DNA from: CAYPGJ01 sp964638515
GTDB lineage: Bacteria; Planctomycetota; Phycisphaerae; Phycisphaerales; UBA1924
Length of the DNA stretch: 41,585 nucleotides
Reading direction: 5' to 3'
NCBI GenBank assembly: GCA_964638515.1
Contig: CAZWZL010000028.1
Coordinates: 1-41,585 of the forward strand
Below, piece by piece: positions 1 through 8,464 of this stretch (its first letter is position 1; each line of letters opens with the position of its first letter). The position numbers and the translations under genes were made by a program. The notes beneath the pieces were generated by a model. That model ran no database searches, had not been told where the DNA came from, and saw only the letters and a program-made list of their open reading frames with translations.

Positions 1-1462
1 CCATCCCCTCCGCCACCACCCGCTCCAAATCCGTCAAGTGCCGCGCGCCCCACAGCCCCTCGCTTCCAGGCCCCTGCGCCGTGCACTCCACCAAGTCCCC
101 CGTGTGGTTCGGCCCCACAAACCCCACCCCGTTCGAATTCGTCAGCAACGCCCCCATCGGCCCCATGTTCGTGTTCCGGTGCGTCGTGATCTCCACACGC
201 TCCCGCCTCACCCACCGGTCCAGCACGGCCACGCCCTCGCCGTCCACCTCCTCACCCGTCGCCTCCCGCATCAACGCGCTCAGCGCCTCCCCCGTCCGCA
301 CACCCTCACGCAAAAACCGCGTCAGACACCAGTGCAGACTCCGCCTGTACCCCAGCACCCGCCGGAACATCTCCACGCTCGCACGCCCATACTCCGACAG
401 CCCCGGGTTCGCATTCCCGTGATCCGACGTCGCAATCACCAGCGTGTCATTCGCGTCACGCGCGTTCGCCCACTCCAAACAAACCTCCAAGGCCTCCTCA
501 AACGCCGCCATCTCCCGAACGATCGCCCCCGCATCGTTGTAATGCGCCGCGTGATCCACCCTTCCCCCTTCAACATGCAACGCGAACCCATCCTCCGCGT
601 TCTCCAGCACCGACAACGCCGCGCGCGTCATCTCCGCGAGACTTGGTTCGGTCTCACTTCCGGGGGTCCGGAGGCGATCGATCTCGAACGACATGTGCGA
701 ATCCGTGAACGCGCCGAGCAACCCCCCCTCCAGCGCGGCCCGCGCATCCACCCCACGCAACCCCGCCACATCATCCACCAACACGCCCCCGCGCTTCGCA
801 ACTAACTCCGCCGGAAAGAACTTCTTCCCGCCCCCGAGCATCACGTCCACGCCGCGCGACACCATCTGCTCAGCAATCTCCATCTCCATGTCGCGCTGAT
901 GGACGTTCGCCACAAACCCCGCCGGCGTCGCGTGCGTGATCCGCGCCGTCGACACCACGCCGATGCGCTTCCCCGCGCGCTTCGCGCGGCGCCACAACGG
1001 CTCCGGCGCGCGACGATCCATCGTCACGTTGATCGCCCCGTTCACCGTCTTCTCGCCCACGCTCCACGCCGTCGCGGCCGCCGCCGAGTCCGTCACCCCG
1101 CCATGCCACTCACTCGTGTCCAACATCGCGCGAGACACCCCCGAATCCCTCCCGGCGAGCGATAGCCATTCGACCCACGCCGACCCGCGCCCCCTCGTCT
1201 CGCGCAGGTACAGGTCCCCGAGCATCAGCGTCCCCGCGCTCATCCCGTCCACCACCAGGAAGATCACGTTCTTCGCGCGGCCTTTGCCCCCAGTCTCCGG
1301 CGCGCGCACCGGACCATCCTGTGCGCGAACTTCCTCAATTCCCGCGGCCCCCAGCATCGCCCCAAGCGCCGCCGCGCTCCCGCCCCGCTCCAGAAACGCG
1401 CGCCGCGTCAGCGCTACACGTTCCCCCGGTATCGCCGCGTTCGTGCGCGCCTCGTCTGTCAC
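1..1462 (-). CDS. Alkaline phosphatase, Tat-exported (3' end beyond window)
   Basis: This is a metal-dependent phosphomonoesterase that would act outside the cytoplasm. Translating the minus strand from a GTG at 1462 gives a twin-arginine signal (R20-R21-A-F-L followed by a hydrophobic AALGAMLGAAG stretch). The alkaline phosphatase core follows: VIFLVVDGMS (metal ligand D72), VTDSAAAAT with the nucleophile near S126, HVEGGRVDHAAH and ATSDHGN for Zn binding, and GPNHTG near the window edge. About 487 residues are visible and no stop is reached. A GAGAGG ribosome site precedes the GTG, and the stop of the beta-barrel gene upstream lies only 13 bases away, so it is probably the last visible gene of a five-gene operon. 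The motifs leave little doubt about the family; substrate and phosphate regulation cannot be read from the sequence. Confidence 0.9.
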   Translation of the reverse strand, partial: MTDEARTNAAIPGERVALTRRAFLERGGSAAALGAMLGAAGIEEVRAQDGPVRAPETGGKGRAKNVIFLVVDGMSAGTLMLGDLYLRETRGRGSAWVEWLSLAGRDSGVSRAMLDTSEWHGGVTDSAAAATAWSVGEKTVNGAINVTMDRRAPEPLWRRAKRAGKRIGVVSTARITHATPAGFVANVHQRDMEMEIAEQMVSRGVDVMLGGGKKFFPAELVAKRGGVLVDDVAGLRGVDARAALEGGLLGAFTDSHMSFEIDRLRTPGSETEPSLAEMTRAALSVLENAEDGFALHVEGGRVDHAAHYNDAGAIVREMAAFEEALEVCLEWANARDANDTLVIATSDHGNANPGLSEYGRASVEMFRRVLGYRRSLHWCLTRFLREGVRTGEALSALMREATGEEVDGEGVAVLDRWVRRERVEITTHRNTNMGPMGALLTNSNGVGFVGPNHTGDLVECTAQGPGSEGLWGARHLTDLERVVAEGM

Positions 1463-1475
1463 TGGAGCCTCTCGG

Positions 1476-2384
1476 CTAAAAGGCGAAACTCGCCGCGACA
1501 CCCAAAAACGCGCCCGGATCCCCCTCCTGATCCCCCACGCTCACTCCATTCCGTGTGAGCGCCTCCAACTCCTGCCACACCACCACGCCCCCCTGAATCG
1601 CCACCCGAACCCCCGCCGCAGGCTTCCAGGCCACTTCTCCGCCCACCAGCACCCGGTCATCCCGCGCCACCCCGTCCGCCAGCACGCCACGCGTCTCGCT
1701 CAGCCGCCACTCCCGGCTCTCATATCCGCCGCGCAGCGCAACTTCCCACGCCTCAGACACTTGCGCCGACACGCGCAGCCCAAGGCCCTCCGTCGTGAGC
1801 CGGACAATCTCGTTGATCTGCCACTCCACACCGAGCACCGGAAACAGCCGCGCATCGTCCTCCAGCCGAGTCGCCACCCCCACCCCGAACGTCAGCGAAA
1901 ACGAGTCAGAAAACCGGTGGCTGATCGCGCCGTAACCAACGCCCATCAAAGCACTTCCGACGTCCGCACCGCTCTCGTACGCCATCCGCCCCATGCCCCC
2001 GACCACCCATCCCCACGTGTCATCAAACCGCCCGCCGAGCGTCGCGCCCAGCCGAAACGCCTGCAAATCCTCCCAAGGCTCCGCATCGCCGGGCACAAGC
2101 GTTGTCGGCCCGGCAAAGTCGAAATGCGAGTATTCACCGGCAAATTCCAGCGAAAGCCGCAGGTCCTTGGCCGGCGTCAGCCCCACCTTCGCATCCCCGC
2201 CCGTCCGCCACACCGACACCCCGCCGCCCCCGTCCAGGTCCGACCGGAACATGCCCTCCCCGTGCCCGGACACCGAATACGTCCACTCCAGCGACCTGTC
2301 CGTGACGTCCTGAATGGGTGTGGGCACGTTCTGCGCGCTCGCCGCGCCCGTCGCCAGAACCACGAAAAGCAGGCACTCTCGCAC
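1476..2384 (-). CDS. Secreted outer-membrane beta-barrel-like protein, function unknown
   Basis: I do not recognise a named function. The GTG at 2384 is chosen because a GGAGG box lies 8 bases upstream and the protein then begins with a clean signal peptide (MRECLLFVVLATGAASA, cleaved before QN); an in-frame start 30 bases upstream would bury this signal. The mature protein of about 285 residues is an alternation of short amphipathic strands rich in Gly, Trp and Tyr (for example DTWGWVVGGMGRMAY and VALRGGYESREWRL). It ends in a terminal Phe (ASFAF), as outer-membrane barrels do. It lies between the VWA protein and alkaline phosphatase on the same strand. Porin or passive outer-membrane channel is the best structural guess. 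Confidence 0.7.
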   Translation of the reverse strand: MRECLLFVVLATGAASAQNVPTPIQDVTDRSLEWTYSVSGHGEGMFRSDLDGGGGVSVWRTGGDAKVGLTPAKDLRLSLEFAGEYSHFDFAGPTTLVPGDAEPWEDLQAFRLGATLGGRFDDTWGWVVGGMGRMAYESGADVGSALMGVGYGAISHRFSDSFSLTFGVGVATRLEDDARLFPVLGVEWQINEIVRLTTEGLGLRVSAQVSEAWEVALRGGYESREWRLSETRGVLADGVARDDRVLVGGEVAWKPAAGVRVAIQGGVVVWQELEALTRNGVSVGDQEGDPGAFLGVAASFAF

Positions 2385-2432
2385 GCGCAATCCTCCGATT
2401 TGTGCTCGTTGCACACGATCAACGGTACTTCG

Positions 2433-4436
2433 TCACGCCCGCATCCGCCACGCATACAGCCACCATTCCGCCGTCAGCATCACGGCGCCGGCCAGCACGA
2501 ACCACATCCACAGCTCGCGCGTTGCCTCGCGGACGGACCCGGCCGTCCCAACCCCGGGACCCACATCCGTGGCGCCGTTCCCGCGCCGGCCACGCAGCCC
2601 GCTCTCGTCGGCATTCGTCAGGTTTACAGCCAGGATCGCGTCATCCGCGTCCGCTCCGTCGACCCGATAGATGCCCGCCCGTTCGATGGCGCCGAGCGAA
2701 GCGGACGCTCCGGATTGGCCGACGCCGATGACGGGCGCCTCGACCACGATCGGTCCGTCGGCCCGGACGCGCGTCGCGGCGCCGGTCGCGCGGACGACGG
2801 TTGGGGAGCCGGTCGTCCAGGTGCGTGCGGCGGCCTCGGCGCCGAGGCCGGTGAGGTATTCCATGGCGTTCGAAAGAAACACGGCGAATCCCGGCTCGAT
2901 CCACCATGAGGATCGTTCGAGCGGGAACCCGACCACGATTCTGCGCGGGCTGGCGTCGAGGAGGGTGATCGTGGGCCCGGCGGGGCCGAAGGCGAGGGGC
3001 GTTGCGCGGATGGCGCGTTGTTGCAGCGTTTCCTCGTCGGCTTCGATGCGACCCAGTCCCGGGAAGATCACGGAGTCCATGGCGACGTGCTGGAGCACGG
3101 GATGGTGTCGCGCCCAGGTCGCGAATCGGGAGGCGCGATCGGGGTTATCGCCGGAGGCCACGCGCACGCCGAGCGACGGCAGGCCGGCGCCGAGCGAAAG
3201 GGTGGGGAGCGGTGGTGTTCCCGCCGGCTCGACGGCGTCGAAGATGACGACGTCGGCGCCGCCGAGCTGTCGTTCGCCCATGGCGGCTTCGAACTGCGAC
3301 GGGGTCATGATTCGTGCGTTTCGTGCGCCGAGGGCGGCGAGGGCTTGTGTGATGGCCTCGGCGGGACGGCCAGCGGGCGCGACGATAAGCGCCGAGACGC
3401 CGCCGGGCGCGCGGATGACGGCGGCGGCGGCGTTGTCGGCGGCGAGGCTGTCGGAGCGTGTGATTTCGACTTCGATGGTTCCGGGGCCGGGGAGCGCGGT
3501 GTCGAACGCGACGCCTTGCTCTCCGGGCTCGTCGGCGGCCGGTGGGAGCGAAACGAGCTTGGAGCCGGCGTGCAGACCGTTGATTCGGAGGACGACGGGC
3601 GCCTCGCGCGCCTCGCGCGACGTGTTGATGAGGCGTGCGAAGATGTGGACGGTGGAGGGGGTGTCGCTGTCGCGTCGCGCGTTGAGCGCCACGATGGCGA
3701 TGTTGTCGCGGTCCTGCCCGCTCGGCGGCGCGAGGATCTCGACCCGCGCGGCGCCGGCGTCGGCGCCGGGGTCGTGATCGGTGCAGAGGATGATCGTTCC
3801 TTGCGTCGCTCCGGCTGCCTCTTCGGAGGGCATGAGGAACGATCGGGCGAGGCGGAGCGCGGCCTCGAGATCGGCGGGCTGATCGGTCGGGGTGATGTCG
3901 CGGAGCGCGCGTCGGAGCGAAGCGCGATCGTTGGACATCGGAGCGAGGATCTGCGGTCTCGCGGCGAACGAAACGACCATGGCCGTGGAAGCGTTTCCGG
4001 ATCGGGCGCCGAGCGGCATTTCGCGGAGGATCTGATCGGCGCGCTCGACGGCGAGATCGAGTCGGGAGACCGTTCGGCCCGCGCTGTTCTTGACGTCGGT
4101 GGCGCTCATGGAGGCGGAGCGATCGATGAGCAGCACGATGCGTCCGCTGGGCGTGTCTTCGGCGCTCACTGCGGGGCGGGCCAGCGCGAGCACGAGCAGC
4201 GTGAGCGCGATGAGCTGGAGCAAGAGAAGAAGGGAGGCGCGGAGCCAGCGGAGCGGGACGTTGGCTTGCAGGTCTTCCGCGGCGCGTTCCCAGAGCAGCG
4301 TGGAGGAGATGCGGACGGGTCGGCGGCGCAAGCGCAGGAGGTAGAGCGCGATGAGGGTCGGGCCGGCGATGGCGCCCGCGACGATTCCCGCGGCGGGATC
4401 GAGGAAGAACAGGCTCAGCGTGGGGGCCGGGAGCAT
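2433..4436 (-). CDS. BatA-like membrane protein with von Willebrand factor A domain
   Basis: An inner-membrane protein of 667 residues. Two N-terminal hydrophobic helices (about 14-36 and 66-88) flank the RRRP-x-R-x-SSTLLWERA stretch typical of the BatA/aerotolerance N-terminal domain. A VWA domain follows, with the MIDAS metal motif D105-R-S107-A-S109. The middle (about 330-600) resembles the periplasmic part of planctomycete BatA-like proteins, and a last helix (about 643-663, WMWFVLAGAVMLTAEWW) returns to the membrane. Such proteins usually sit beside MoxR ATPases and DUF58 proteins in envelope or stress loci; none is seen here. The start ATG lies 6 bases after the methyltransferase stop, so co-transcription is likely. 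Base composition changes strand bias inside the 3' part of this gene, near 2.7 kb. Confidence 0.8.
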   Translation of the reverse strand: MLPAPTLSLFFLDPAAGIVAGAIAGPTLIALYLLRLRRRPVRISSTLLWERAAEDLQANVPLRWLRASLLLLLQLIALTLLVLALARPAVSAEDTPSGRIVLLIDRSASMSATDVKNSAGRTVSRLDLAVERADQILREMPLGARSGNASTAMVVSFAARPQILAPMSNDRASLRRALRDITPTDQPADLEAALRLARSFLMPSEEAAGATQGTIILCTDHDPGADAGAARVEILAPPSGQDRDNIAIVALNARRDSDTPSTVHIFARLINTSREAREAPVVLRINGLHAGSKLVSLPPAADEPGEQGVAFDTALPGPGTIEVEITRSDSLAADNAAAAVIRAPGGVSALIVAPAGRPAEAITQALAALGARNARIMTPSQFEAAMGERQLGGADVVIFDAVEPAGTPPLPTLSLGAGLPSLGVRVASGDNPDRASRFATWARHHPVLQHVAMDSVIFPGLGRIEADEETLQQRAIRATPLAFGPAGPTITLLDASPRRIVVGFPLERSSWWIEPGFAVFLSNAMEYLTGLGAEAAARTWTTGSPTVVRATGAATRVRADGPIVVEAPVIGVGQSGASASLGAIERAGIYRVDGADADDAILAVNLTNADESGLRGRRGNGATDVGPGVGTAGSVREATRELWMWFVLAGAVMLTAEWWLYAWRMRA

Positions 4437-4442
4437 GGGTGA

Positions 4443-5240
4443 TCAGCGTCGTGCGACAAGATACGCCACGAAGTCATCATCGAGGTTATCCGGCGCCTCG
4501 GACGGCTCGATGCGCAGTCTGCCCTTGGCGTCGATGGCGCTGCCCATGGAGAGGTACACCTCCACGGACGTGAATCCGGCTTCAGCGAGGGCGTCGCGCA
4601 GCTCGGGCACGGACCAGAGGCGCCAGTCGTAGACGAACGCGTCGCGGAGCGATTTGCCGCCCGGCAGATCGAAGTGCATCGCGTTGAGGACGCGCGCGGA
4701 GAGGGGGTTGGCTTCCCGCTGTTCCCACGTGTACCGGACTCCGTTGTCGAGGCGCACTTCGTAGCGGCCGATTTGAAAGGCGGTGGGACCGCCGTAGGTA
4801 TCGATGACGAGCACGCCTCGGGGTCGAAGTCGGGATCGGGCCCGCTTGCAATAGGCGAGCAGGGATGGTCGATCGTGGAAATAGCCGACGGGGAAGTTGA
4901 GCGCCGCGATGATGTCGGCTTTCGAGGTGGACGTGAGGACGTCGGCCTTTCGCGCGACGATTCGCTCGGCGATGTGCTCGTCACACCGGGCCTTGAGCGC
5001 CTTGAGCGCGTTGGAGTCTTTGTCGATGGCCGTGGCGGTCGCGTTGGGGAACGCCCGGGTGAACGCTCGAGCGACGGCGCCGGCGCCGCAGAAATCGTCG
5101 CAGAGGGATTTCGGGTTTCCGGCGTGGGCCGCGTGGAGAAAGAGCGCGGCCTGGGTTGGGGATTGGACGGCGAGTTCGTAGAGATCGTGCTTGTCGTCCG
5201 CGGGCGCCCTTGCGGGGGCGGGGCGTCGCGCGCGTGTCAC
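4443..5240 (-). CDS. Class I SAM-dependent methyltransferase
   Basis: A soluble protein of 265 residues with a Rossmann-type methyltransferase fold. Motif I appears as LCDDFCGAGAVARAF (about residues 45-60), the acidic end of strand 2 as TAIDKDSNAL, and post-motif I as DIIAALNFPVGYF. The motif after that, LRPRGVLVIDTYGG, resembles small-molecule methyltransferases more than DNA methylases. The substrate cannot be told. Its start is a GTG whose bases overlap the TGA stop of the upstream lipoprotein gene by 4 bases, a sign of translational coupling. The basic, proline-rich N-terminus (TRARRPAPARAPADD) looks disordered. Confidence 0.8.
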   Translation of the reverse strand: MTRARRPAPARAPADDKHDLYELAVQSPTQAALFLHAAHAGNPKSLCDDFCGAGAVARAFTRAFPNATATAIDKDSNALKALKARCDEHIAERIVARKADVLTSTSKADIIAALNFPVGYFHDRPSLLAYCKRARSRLRPRGVLVIDTYGGPTAFQIGRYEVRLDNGVRYTWEQREANPLSARVLNAMHFDLPGGKSLRDAFVYDWRLWSVPELRDALAEAGFTSVEVYLSMGSAIDAKGRLRIEPSEAPDNLDDDFVAYLVARR

Positions 5241-5893
5241 TCGCCGATCCTTGCGGAGCGGACGAGTTGTTCGAAGAGGCCGGGGTACGCGTCGAGCACG
5301 CGAGCCGGGCCGGTCATGCGGATGAACACGTCGCCCTCGACTCCGCCCTGCACGATGGCGCCCAGGAGCGCGAAGTCCGGCTTGGGTGTCTTTTCACCGA
5401 CGGGTGAGCCGGACATGTACGTGCCGTCGAGCCGGATGATCGTGGCCTTGAGGTCGCCGATCTCGATTTCGGAGCGGACGGGCGTGGTGGGGGCGCCGTC
5501 GGCGTTGAGGACTTGCGAGGCCCACCGGGTGATGTTGGCCTCGACACCGCCGGCGCCCTGCGGGCCGAAGTAGAAAAAGACGATCTCGCCCGGCTCGGTG
5601 TCGGTCATGTCGTCGGGCACATGGACGAGGAATTCGGCCACGCGCATCGAGGACGTGGGAGGGCGCTGTTGGAACGCGGAGGGGACATCGAACTGCACGG
5701 TGGTGACCTTGACCGGCGTGTCGGCGTTGTTCGGTTGCGCGGGAGGGGGGGCGGCGGGGGCGTTTTCCTTCTGCGCGTGGCTTGCGCCTGTGTTGCGCAC
5801 CGGCTCCTCATCGGCGCGGGAGCATCCGGTGGAGACCGAGGCGATCAGGGCGGCGGCGCAGACGATGCGAGTTGCGGTCATCATGGGCATCAT
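5237..5893 (-). CDS. Lipoprotein of unknown function
   Basis: A predicted lipoprotein of about 218 residues. Four in-frame ATGs occur at 5893, 5890, 5884 and 5881; any of them gives a short signal (TATRIVCAAALIASVSTGC) with a lipobox ending S-T-G-C, so anchoring in a membrane is likely. A linker rich in Ala, Pro and Asn follows, then a compact domain of about 150 residues (V-x-F-x-VPSAFQQRPP ... VFFYFGPQGAGGVEANITRW ... IRLDGTYMSG) that I have no name for. It is first in the minus-strand operon. Its start lies only 21 bases from the start of the divergent RNA methyltransferase, so the promoter must overlap coding sequence. Confidence 0.7.
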   Translation of the reverse strand: MMPMMTATRIVCAAALIASVSTGCSRADEEPVRNTGASHAQKENAPAAPPPAQPNNADTPVKVTTVQFDVPSAFQQRPPTSSMRVAEFLVHVPDDMTDTEPGEIVFFYFGPQGAGGVEANITRWASQVLNADGAPTTPVRSEIEIGDLKATIIRLDGTYMSGSPVGEKTPKPDFALLGAIVQGGVEGDVFIRMTGPARVLDAYPGLFEQLVRSARIGE

Positions 5894-5914
5894 CGTAGTG
5901 CGTTGAGGAGGCCG

Positions 5915-6772
5915 ATGGAGTCGACGGGCGTCAGGGTGACGGAAGTGTGTTCGGCGGACGATCCGCGCGTGACGGATTATCGCGTGATCAAGGATCGGGA
6001 CGCGCTTCGCGATCGGGGTGTGTTCATCGCGGAGGGGCGGCTGGTGGTCGAGCGGCTGCTGGCGCCGGGGTGTCGCTTTCGGGCGCGATCGGTGCTTTTG
6101 CAGGAGGAACGGTGGGGGGGGATGAAGGAGATCGTGGAGGGGAAGGCCGCGCACTCGGGCCCGTTCGAGGTCATGACCGCGAACAAGGCGGTGATGGAGG
6201 AGATCGTGGGTTTCCGGTTTCATCAGGGGTGTTTGGCGGCCGGGGTGATGGAGCCGGACCCGGATGTGCGATGGCTGCTCGCGCGTGCCGGTGGGGGGCC
6301 GTTGGTGGCGCTGGAGGGGCTGGTGGACCTGGACAACGTGGGGAGCGTGTTCCGCAACGCGGCGGCGTTGGGCGCCGGGGGCGTGCTGCTTTCACCGGAC
6401 TGCGCGCCACCGCTGTATCGCAAGGCGATCCGCACGAGCATGGGGCACACGCTTTCGTTGCCGTTCGCTCGGGCGACGGATTGGCCCGGGGATCTTGGTG
6501 CGCTGCGCGGCGCCGGGTACGACGTGCTGGCGCTCACTCCGGGAGAAAGCGCGACGGAGTTGCGCGCGGCGGCGCAGGGGATGGCGCGGGGGCGGCGCGC
6601 GTGCCTGCTCTTGGGCGCGGAGGGGGCGGGGCTGACGCGCGCGGCGATGGACGCTTCGGACGCACGTGTGCGGGTTCCGATGGCGGCGGGGGTGGATTCT
6701 GTGAACGTGGCCACGGCCGCGGCGATCGCGCTGTATGAGGTGTTGCTGGGGGGGCGGGAGCGCGGGGCATGA
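5915..6772 (+). CDS. SpoU/TrmH-family RNA 2'-O-methyltransferase
   Basis: Transfers a methyl group from SAM to a ribose 2'-OH in rRNA or tRNA in the cytoplasm. The start ATG at 5915 follows a strong GAGGAGG box; upstream in-frame codons run through the divergent gene and are ignored. The protein is 285 residues. An N-terminal substrate-binding region (about 1-110) carries FIAEGRLVVERLL. The trefoil-knot SPOUT catalytic domain shows motif 1 NVGSVFRNAAALG (about 139-151), motif 2 LLGAEGAGL (about 230) and motif 3 VDSVNVATAAAIALYE (about 259-275). The exact nucleotide target cannot be read. The stop overlaps the rpiA start (ATGA), so the two genes are coupled. Confidence 0.88.
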   Translation: MESTGVRVTEVCSADDPRVTDYRVIKDRDALRDRGVFIAEGRLVVERLLAPGCRFRARSVLLQEERWGGMKEIVEGKAAHSGPFEVMTANKAVMEEIVGFRFHQGCLAAGVMEPDPDVRWLLARAGGGPLVALEGLVDLDNVGSVFRNAAALGAGGVLLSPDCAPPLYRKAIRTSMGHTLSLPFARATDWPGDLGALRGAGYDVLALTPGESATELRAAAQGMARGRRACLLLGAEGAGLTRAAMDASDARVRVPMAAGVDSVNVATAAAIALYEVLLGGRERGA

Positions 6773-7473
6773 CGTACAGTGCGCCGGTGACGACGGAGCA
6801 GGATCGGCTGGCGTGGATGGCGGCGGAGCCCGTGCGGGCGGGGATGCTTGTTGGGCTGGGGACGGGGCGTGCCGCGGCTCGCGGGATCCGGGCGCTTGGC
6901 GCACGGGTGGCCGCGGAAGGCTTGAACGTGCGATGCATTGCGACATCAGAGGCTTCGGCGGCGCTTGGACGATCGCTGGGCCTGCGAGTGATCGACTTTC
7001 ACGATGCCGCGCGGATCGATTACCTGTTCGACGGCGCGGACGAGGTGGACCCGGCGTTGCGGATGATCAAGGGTCGTGGCGGCGCGATGACGCGCGAGAA
7101 GATCGCGGCGCAGGGCGCGGAGTTTCGTGTGTATCTCGTGGATGATTCGAAGCTGGTTTCCCGGCTCGGGCAGCAGGCCGCGTTGCCGGTGGAGGCTTTG
7201 TCGTTCGGGCTGGGGGCGACGCGCGCGCGTCTCGAAGAGCTTGGGCTGACCGGCGGGGTTCGACTGGGCGAGGGCGGGGAGCCGTATTGCACGGACGCGG
7301 GGAACCCGGTGCTTGACGTGACGATTCCGGGGAGCGTGGACGTGGCGGGCTTGGCGGGCGCGATTGATGCGATTCCGGGCGTGGTCGGGCACGGGCTGTT
7401 TCTGCACGAGGCGGACGAGGTGCTTGTGGAGGAGCGCGGCTCGGGTCGCGTGACGCGACGGACGCGGGGCTGA
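6769..7473 (+). CDS. rpiA: Ribose-5-phosphate isomerase A
   Basis: Interconverts ribose 5-phosphate and ribulose 5-phosphate in the non-oxidative pentose phosphate pathway. The 234-residue length fits the family. Visible motifs are the phosphate loop GLGTGRAA (about 27-34; most members have GTGST), FDGADEVDP (about 87-95) with the catalytic aspartate region, the KGRGGAMTREK loop, LVDDSKLV, and GHGLFL near the C-terminus. It is translationally coupled to the RNA methyltransferase by a 4-base overlap and converges on the Sua5 gene with only 5 bases between stops. 6-phosphogluconate dehydrogenase, another pentose phosphate enzyme, is encoded about 30 kb away in the window. Confidence 0.93.
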   Translation: MTYSAPVTTEQDRLAWMAAEPVRAGMLVGLGTGRAAARGIRALGARVAAEGLNVRCIATSEASAALGRSLGLRVIDFHDAARIDYLFDGADEVDPALRMIKGRGGAMTREKIAAQGAEFRVYLVDDSKLVSRLGQQAALPVEALSFGLGATRARLEELGLTGGVRLGEGGEPYCTDAGNPVLDVTIPGSVDVAGLAGAIDAIPGVVGHGLFLHEADEVLVEERGSGRVTRRTRG

Positions 7474-7478
7474 GGAGG

Positions 7479-8444
7479 TCAGGCGGAGGCGCGCCGGAGT
7501 CGGTCTCGGATGGCGTCCCAAAGGGACCCGGGCGCATCGGGCCATTCCACGAGGATGACATCGGGGCGCCGCTCGTCGGCCGCGCGGAGCGCCTCGTAGA
7601 GGCGCGCGGCGTATTGCTCGGCGTCGGTGGGCATCTGCACGACATGACGCTGTGTGCGAGGGAGGGCGCGCGCGCGGATCGCGAGTTGCACGCTGTGGCC
7701 GGGCATTTCAGGGATCGCGTCGTGGGTGTATAGCACCACGGGCGCGCGGGGCGCGTAGTGGCGTTCGAGCAGGCCGGGGGAAGCCAGCGGCGTGTCGGTG
7801 TGGGCGGGCGTTGGGATGGCGCGGTCGATGGGTTGTTGGAGCGCGGCTTCGATGTCGTCGGCGGAGATGGCGCCGAGACGGAGCAGACGCGGCGGATGGT
7901 GCGCGAGGGAGAGGACGGTGGACTCGATGCCGACGCGGCACGGGCCGCCGTCGAGCACGAGCACGTCGCTTGAGTTGAAGGCCGCGGCCACGTGCTCGGC
8001 GCGTGTCGGGCTGACGGTTCCGGAGGGGTTGGCGCTGGGGCCGACGAGCGGGCCGTTGAAGGCGCGGAGGAGCGCGAGGGCGAGGGGGTGATCGGGGCAG
8101 CGGAGGGCGACGGTTGTTCCGCCGGCGGTGACGACGTCGGGGATGAGTGAAGAGCGTGGGAGCACGATGGTGAGCGGGCCGGGCCAGAATCGGTCGGCGA
8201 GGCGCTGGGCTTCGCGGGGCCACGCCGAGACGAGCGGCTTGGCCATGGCTGCATCGGCGACGTGGACGATGAGCGGGTTGCGGGCGGGGCGGCCTTTGCG
8301 ATCGAAGACGCGTTGCACGGCGTCGGGATTGCGGGCGTCTGCGGCGAGGCCGTAGACGGTTTCCGTGGGGAACGCGACGAGGCGGCCTTCGCGCAGGCGA
8401 TCGAGCGCGGCTTGGAGATTGGATTGGTCTTCGGGTGTCGGCAC
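7479..8444 (-). CDS. L-threonylcarbamoyladenylate synthase (Sua5/YrdC type)
   Basis: Makes threonylcarbamoyl-AMP from threonine, bicarbonate and ATP for the t6A modification of ANN-decoding tRNAs. The 321-residue length and a second domain mark it as the long Sua5 form rather than the short TsaC form. The YrdC domain (about 14-195) has VAFPTETVYGLAADA, the KGRP motif (DRKGRPARNPL), and GPSANPSGTVSPT. The Sua5 domain (about 210-320) follows a linker containing SPGLLERHYAPRAPVVLY. The gene lies 20 bases downstream of the TolC-like gene on the same strand and may be read through from it. Confidence 0.92.
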   Translation of the reverse strand: MPTPEDQSNLQAALDRLREGRLVAFPTETVYGLAADARNPDAVQRVFDRKGRPARNPLIVHVADAAMAKPLVSAWPREAQRLADRFWPGPLTIVLPRSSLIPDVVTAGGTTVALRCPDHPLALALLRAFNGPLVGPSANPSGTVSPTRAEHVAAAFNSSDVLVLDGGPCRVGIESTVLSLAHHPPRLLRLGAISADDIEAALQQPIDRAIPTPAHTDTPLASPGLLERHYAPRAPVVLYTHDAIPEMPGHSVQLAIRARALPRTQRHVVQMPTDAEQYAARLYEALRAADERRPDVILVEWPDAPGSLWDAIRDRLRRASA

Positions 8445-8464
8445 GATGAGGGCGATGTTCCGCG

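Noticed and set aside
936..2909. Open frame of 657 codons on the plus strand
   Set aside because: It overlaps alkaline phosphatase, the beta-barrel gene and the VWA gene on the opposite strand; composition is Arg/Pro/Ser-rich with no domain.
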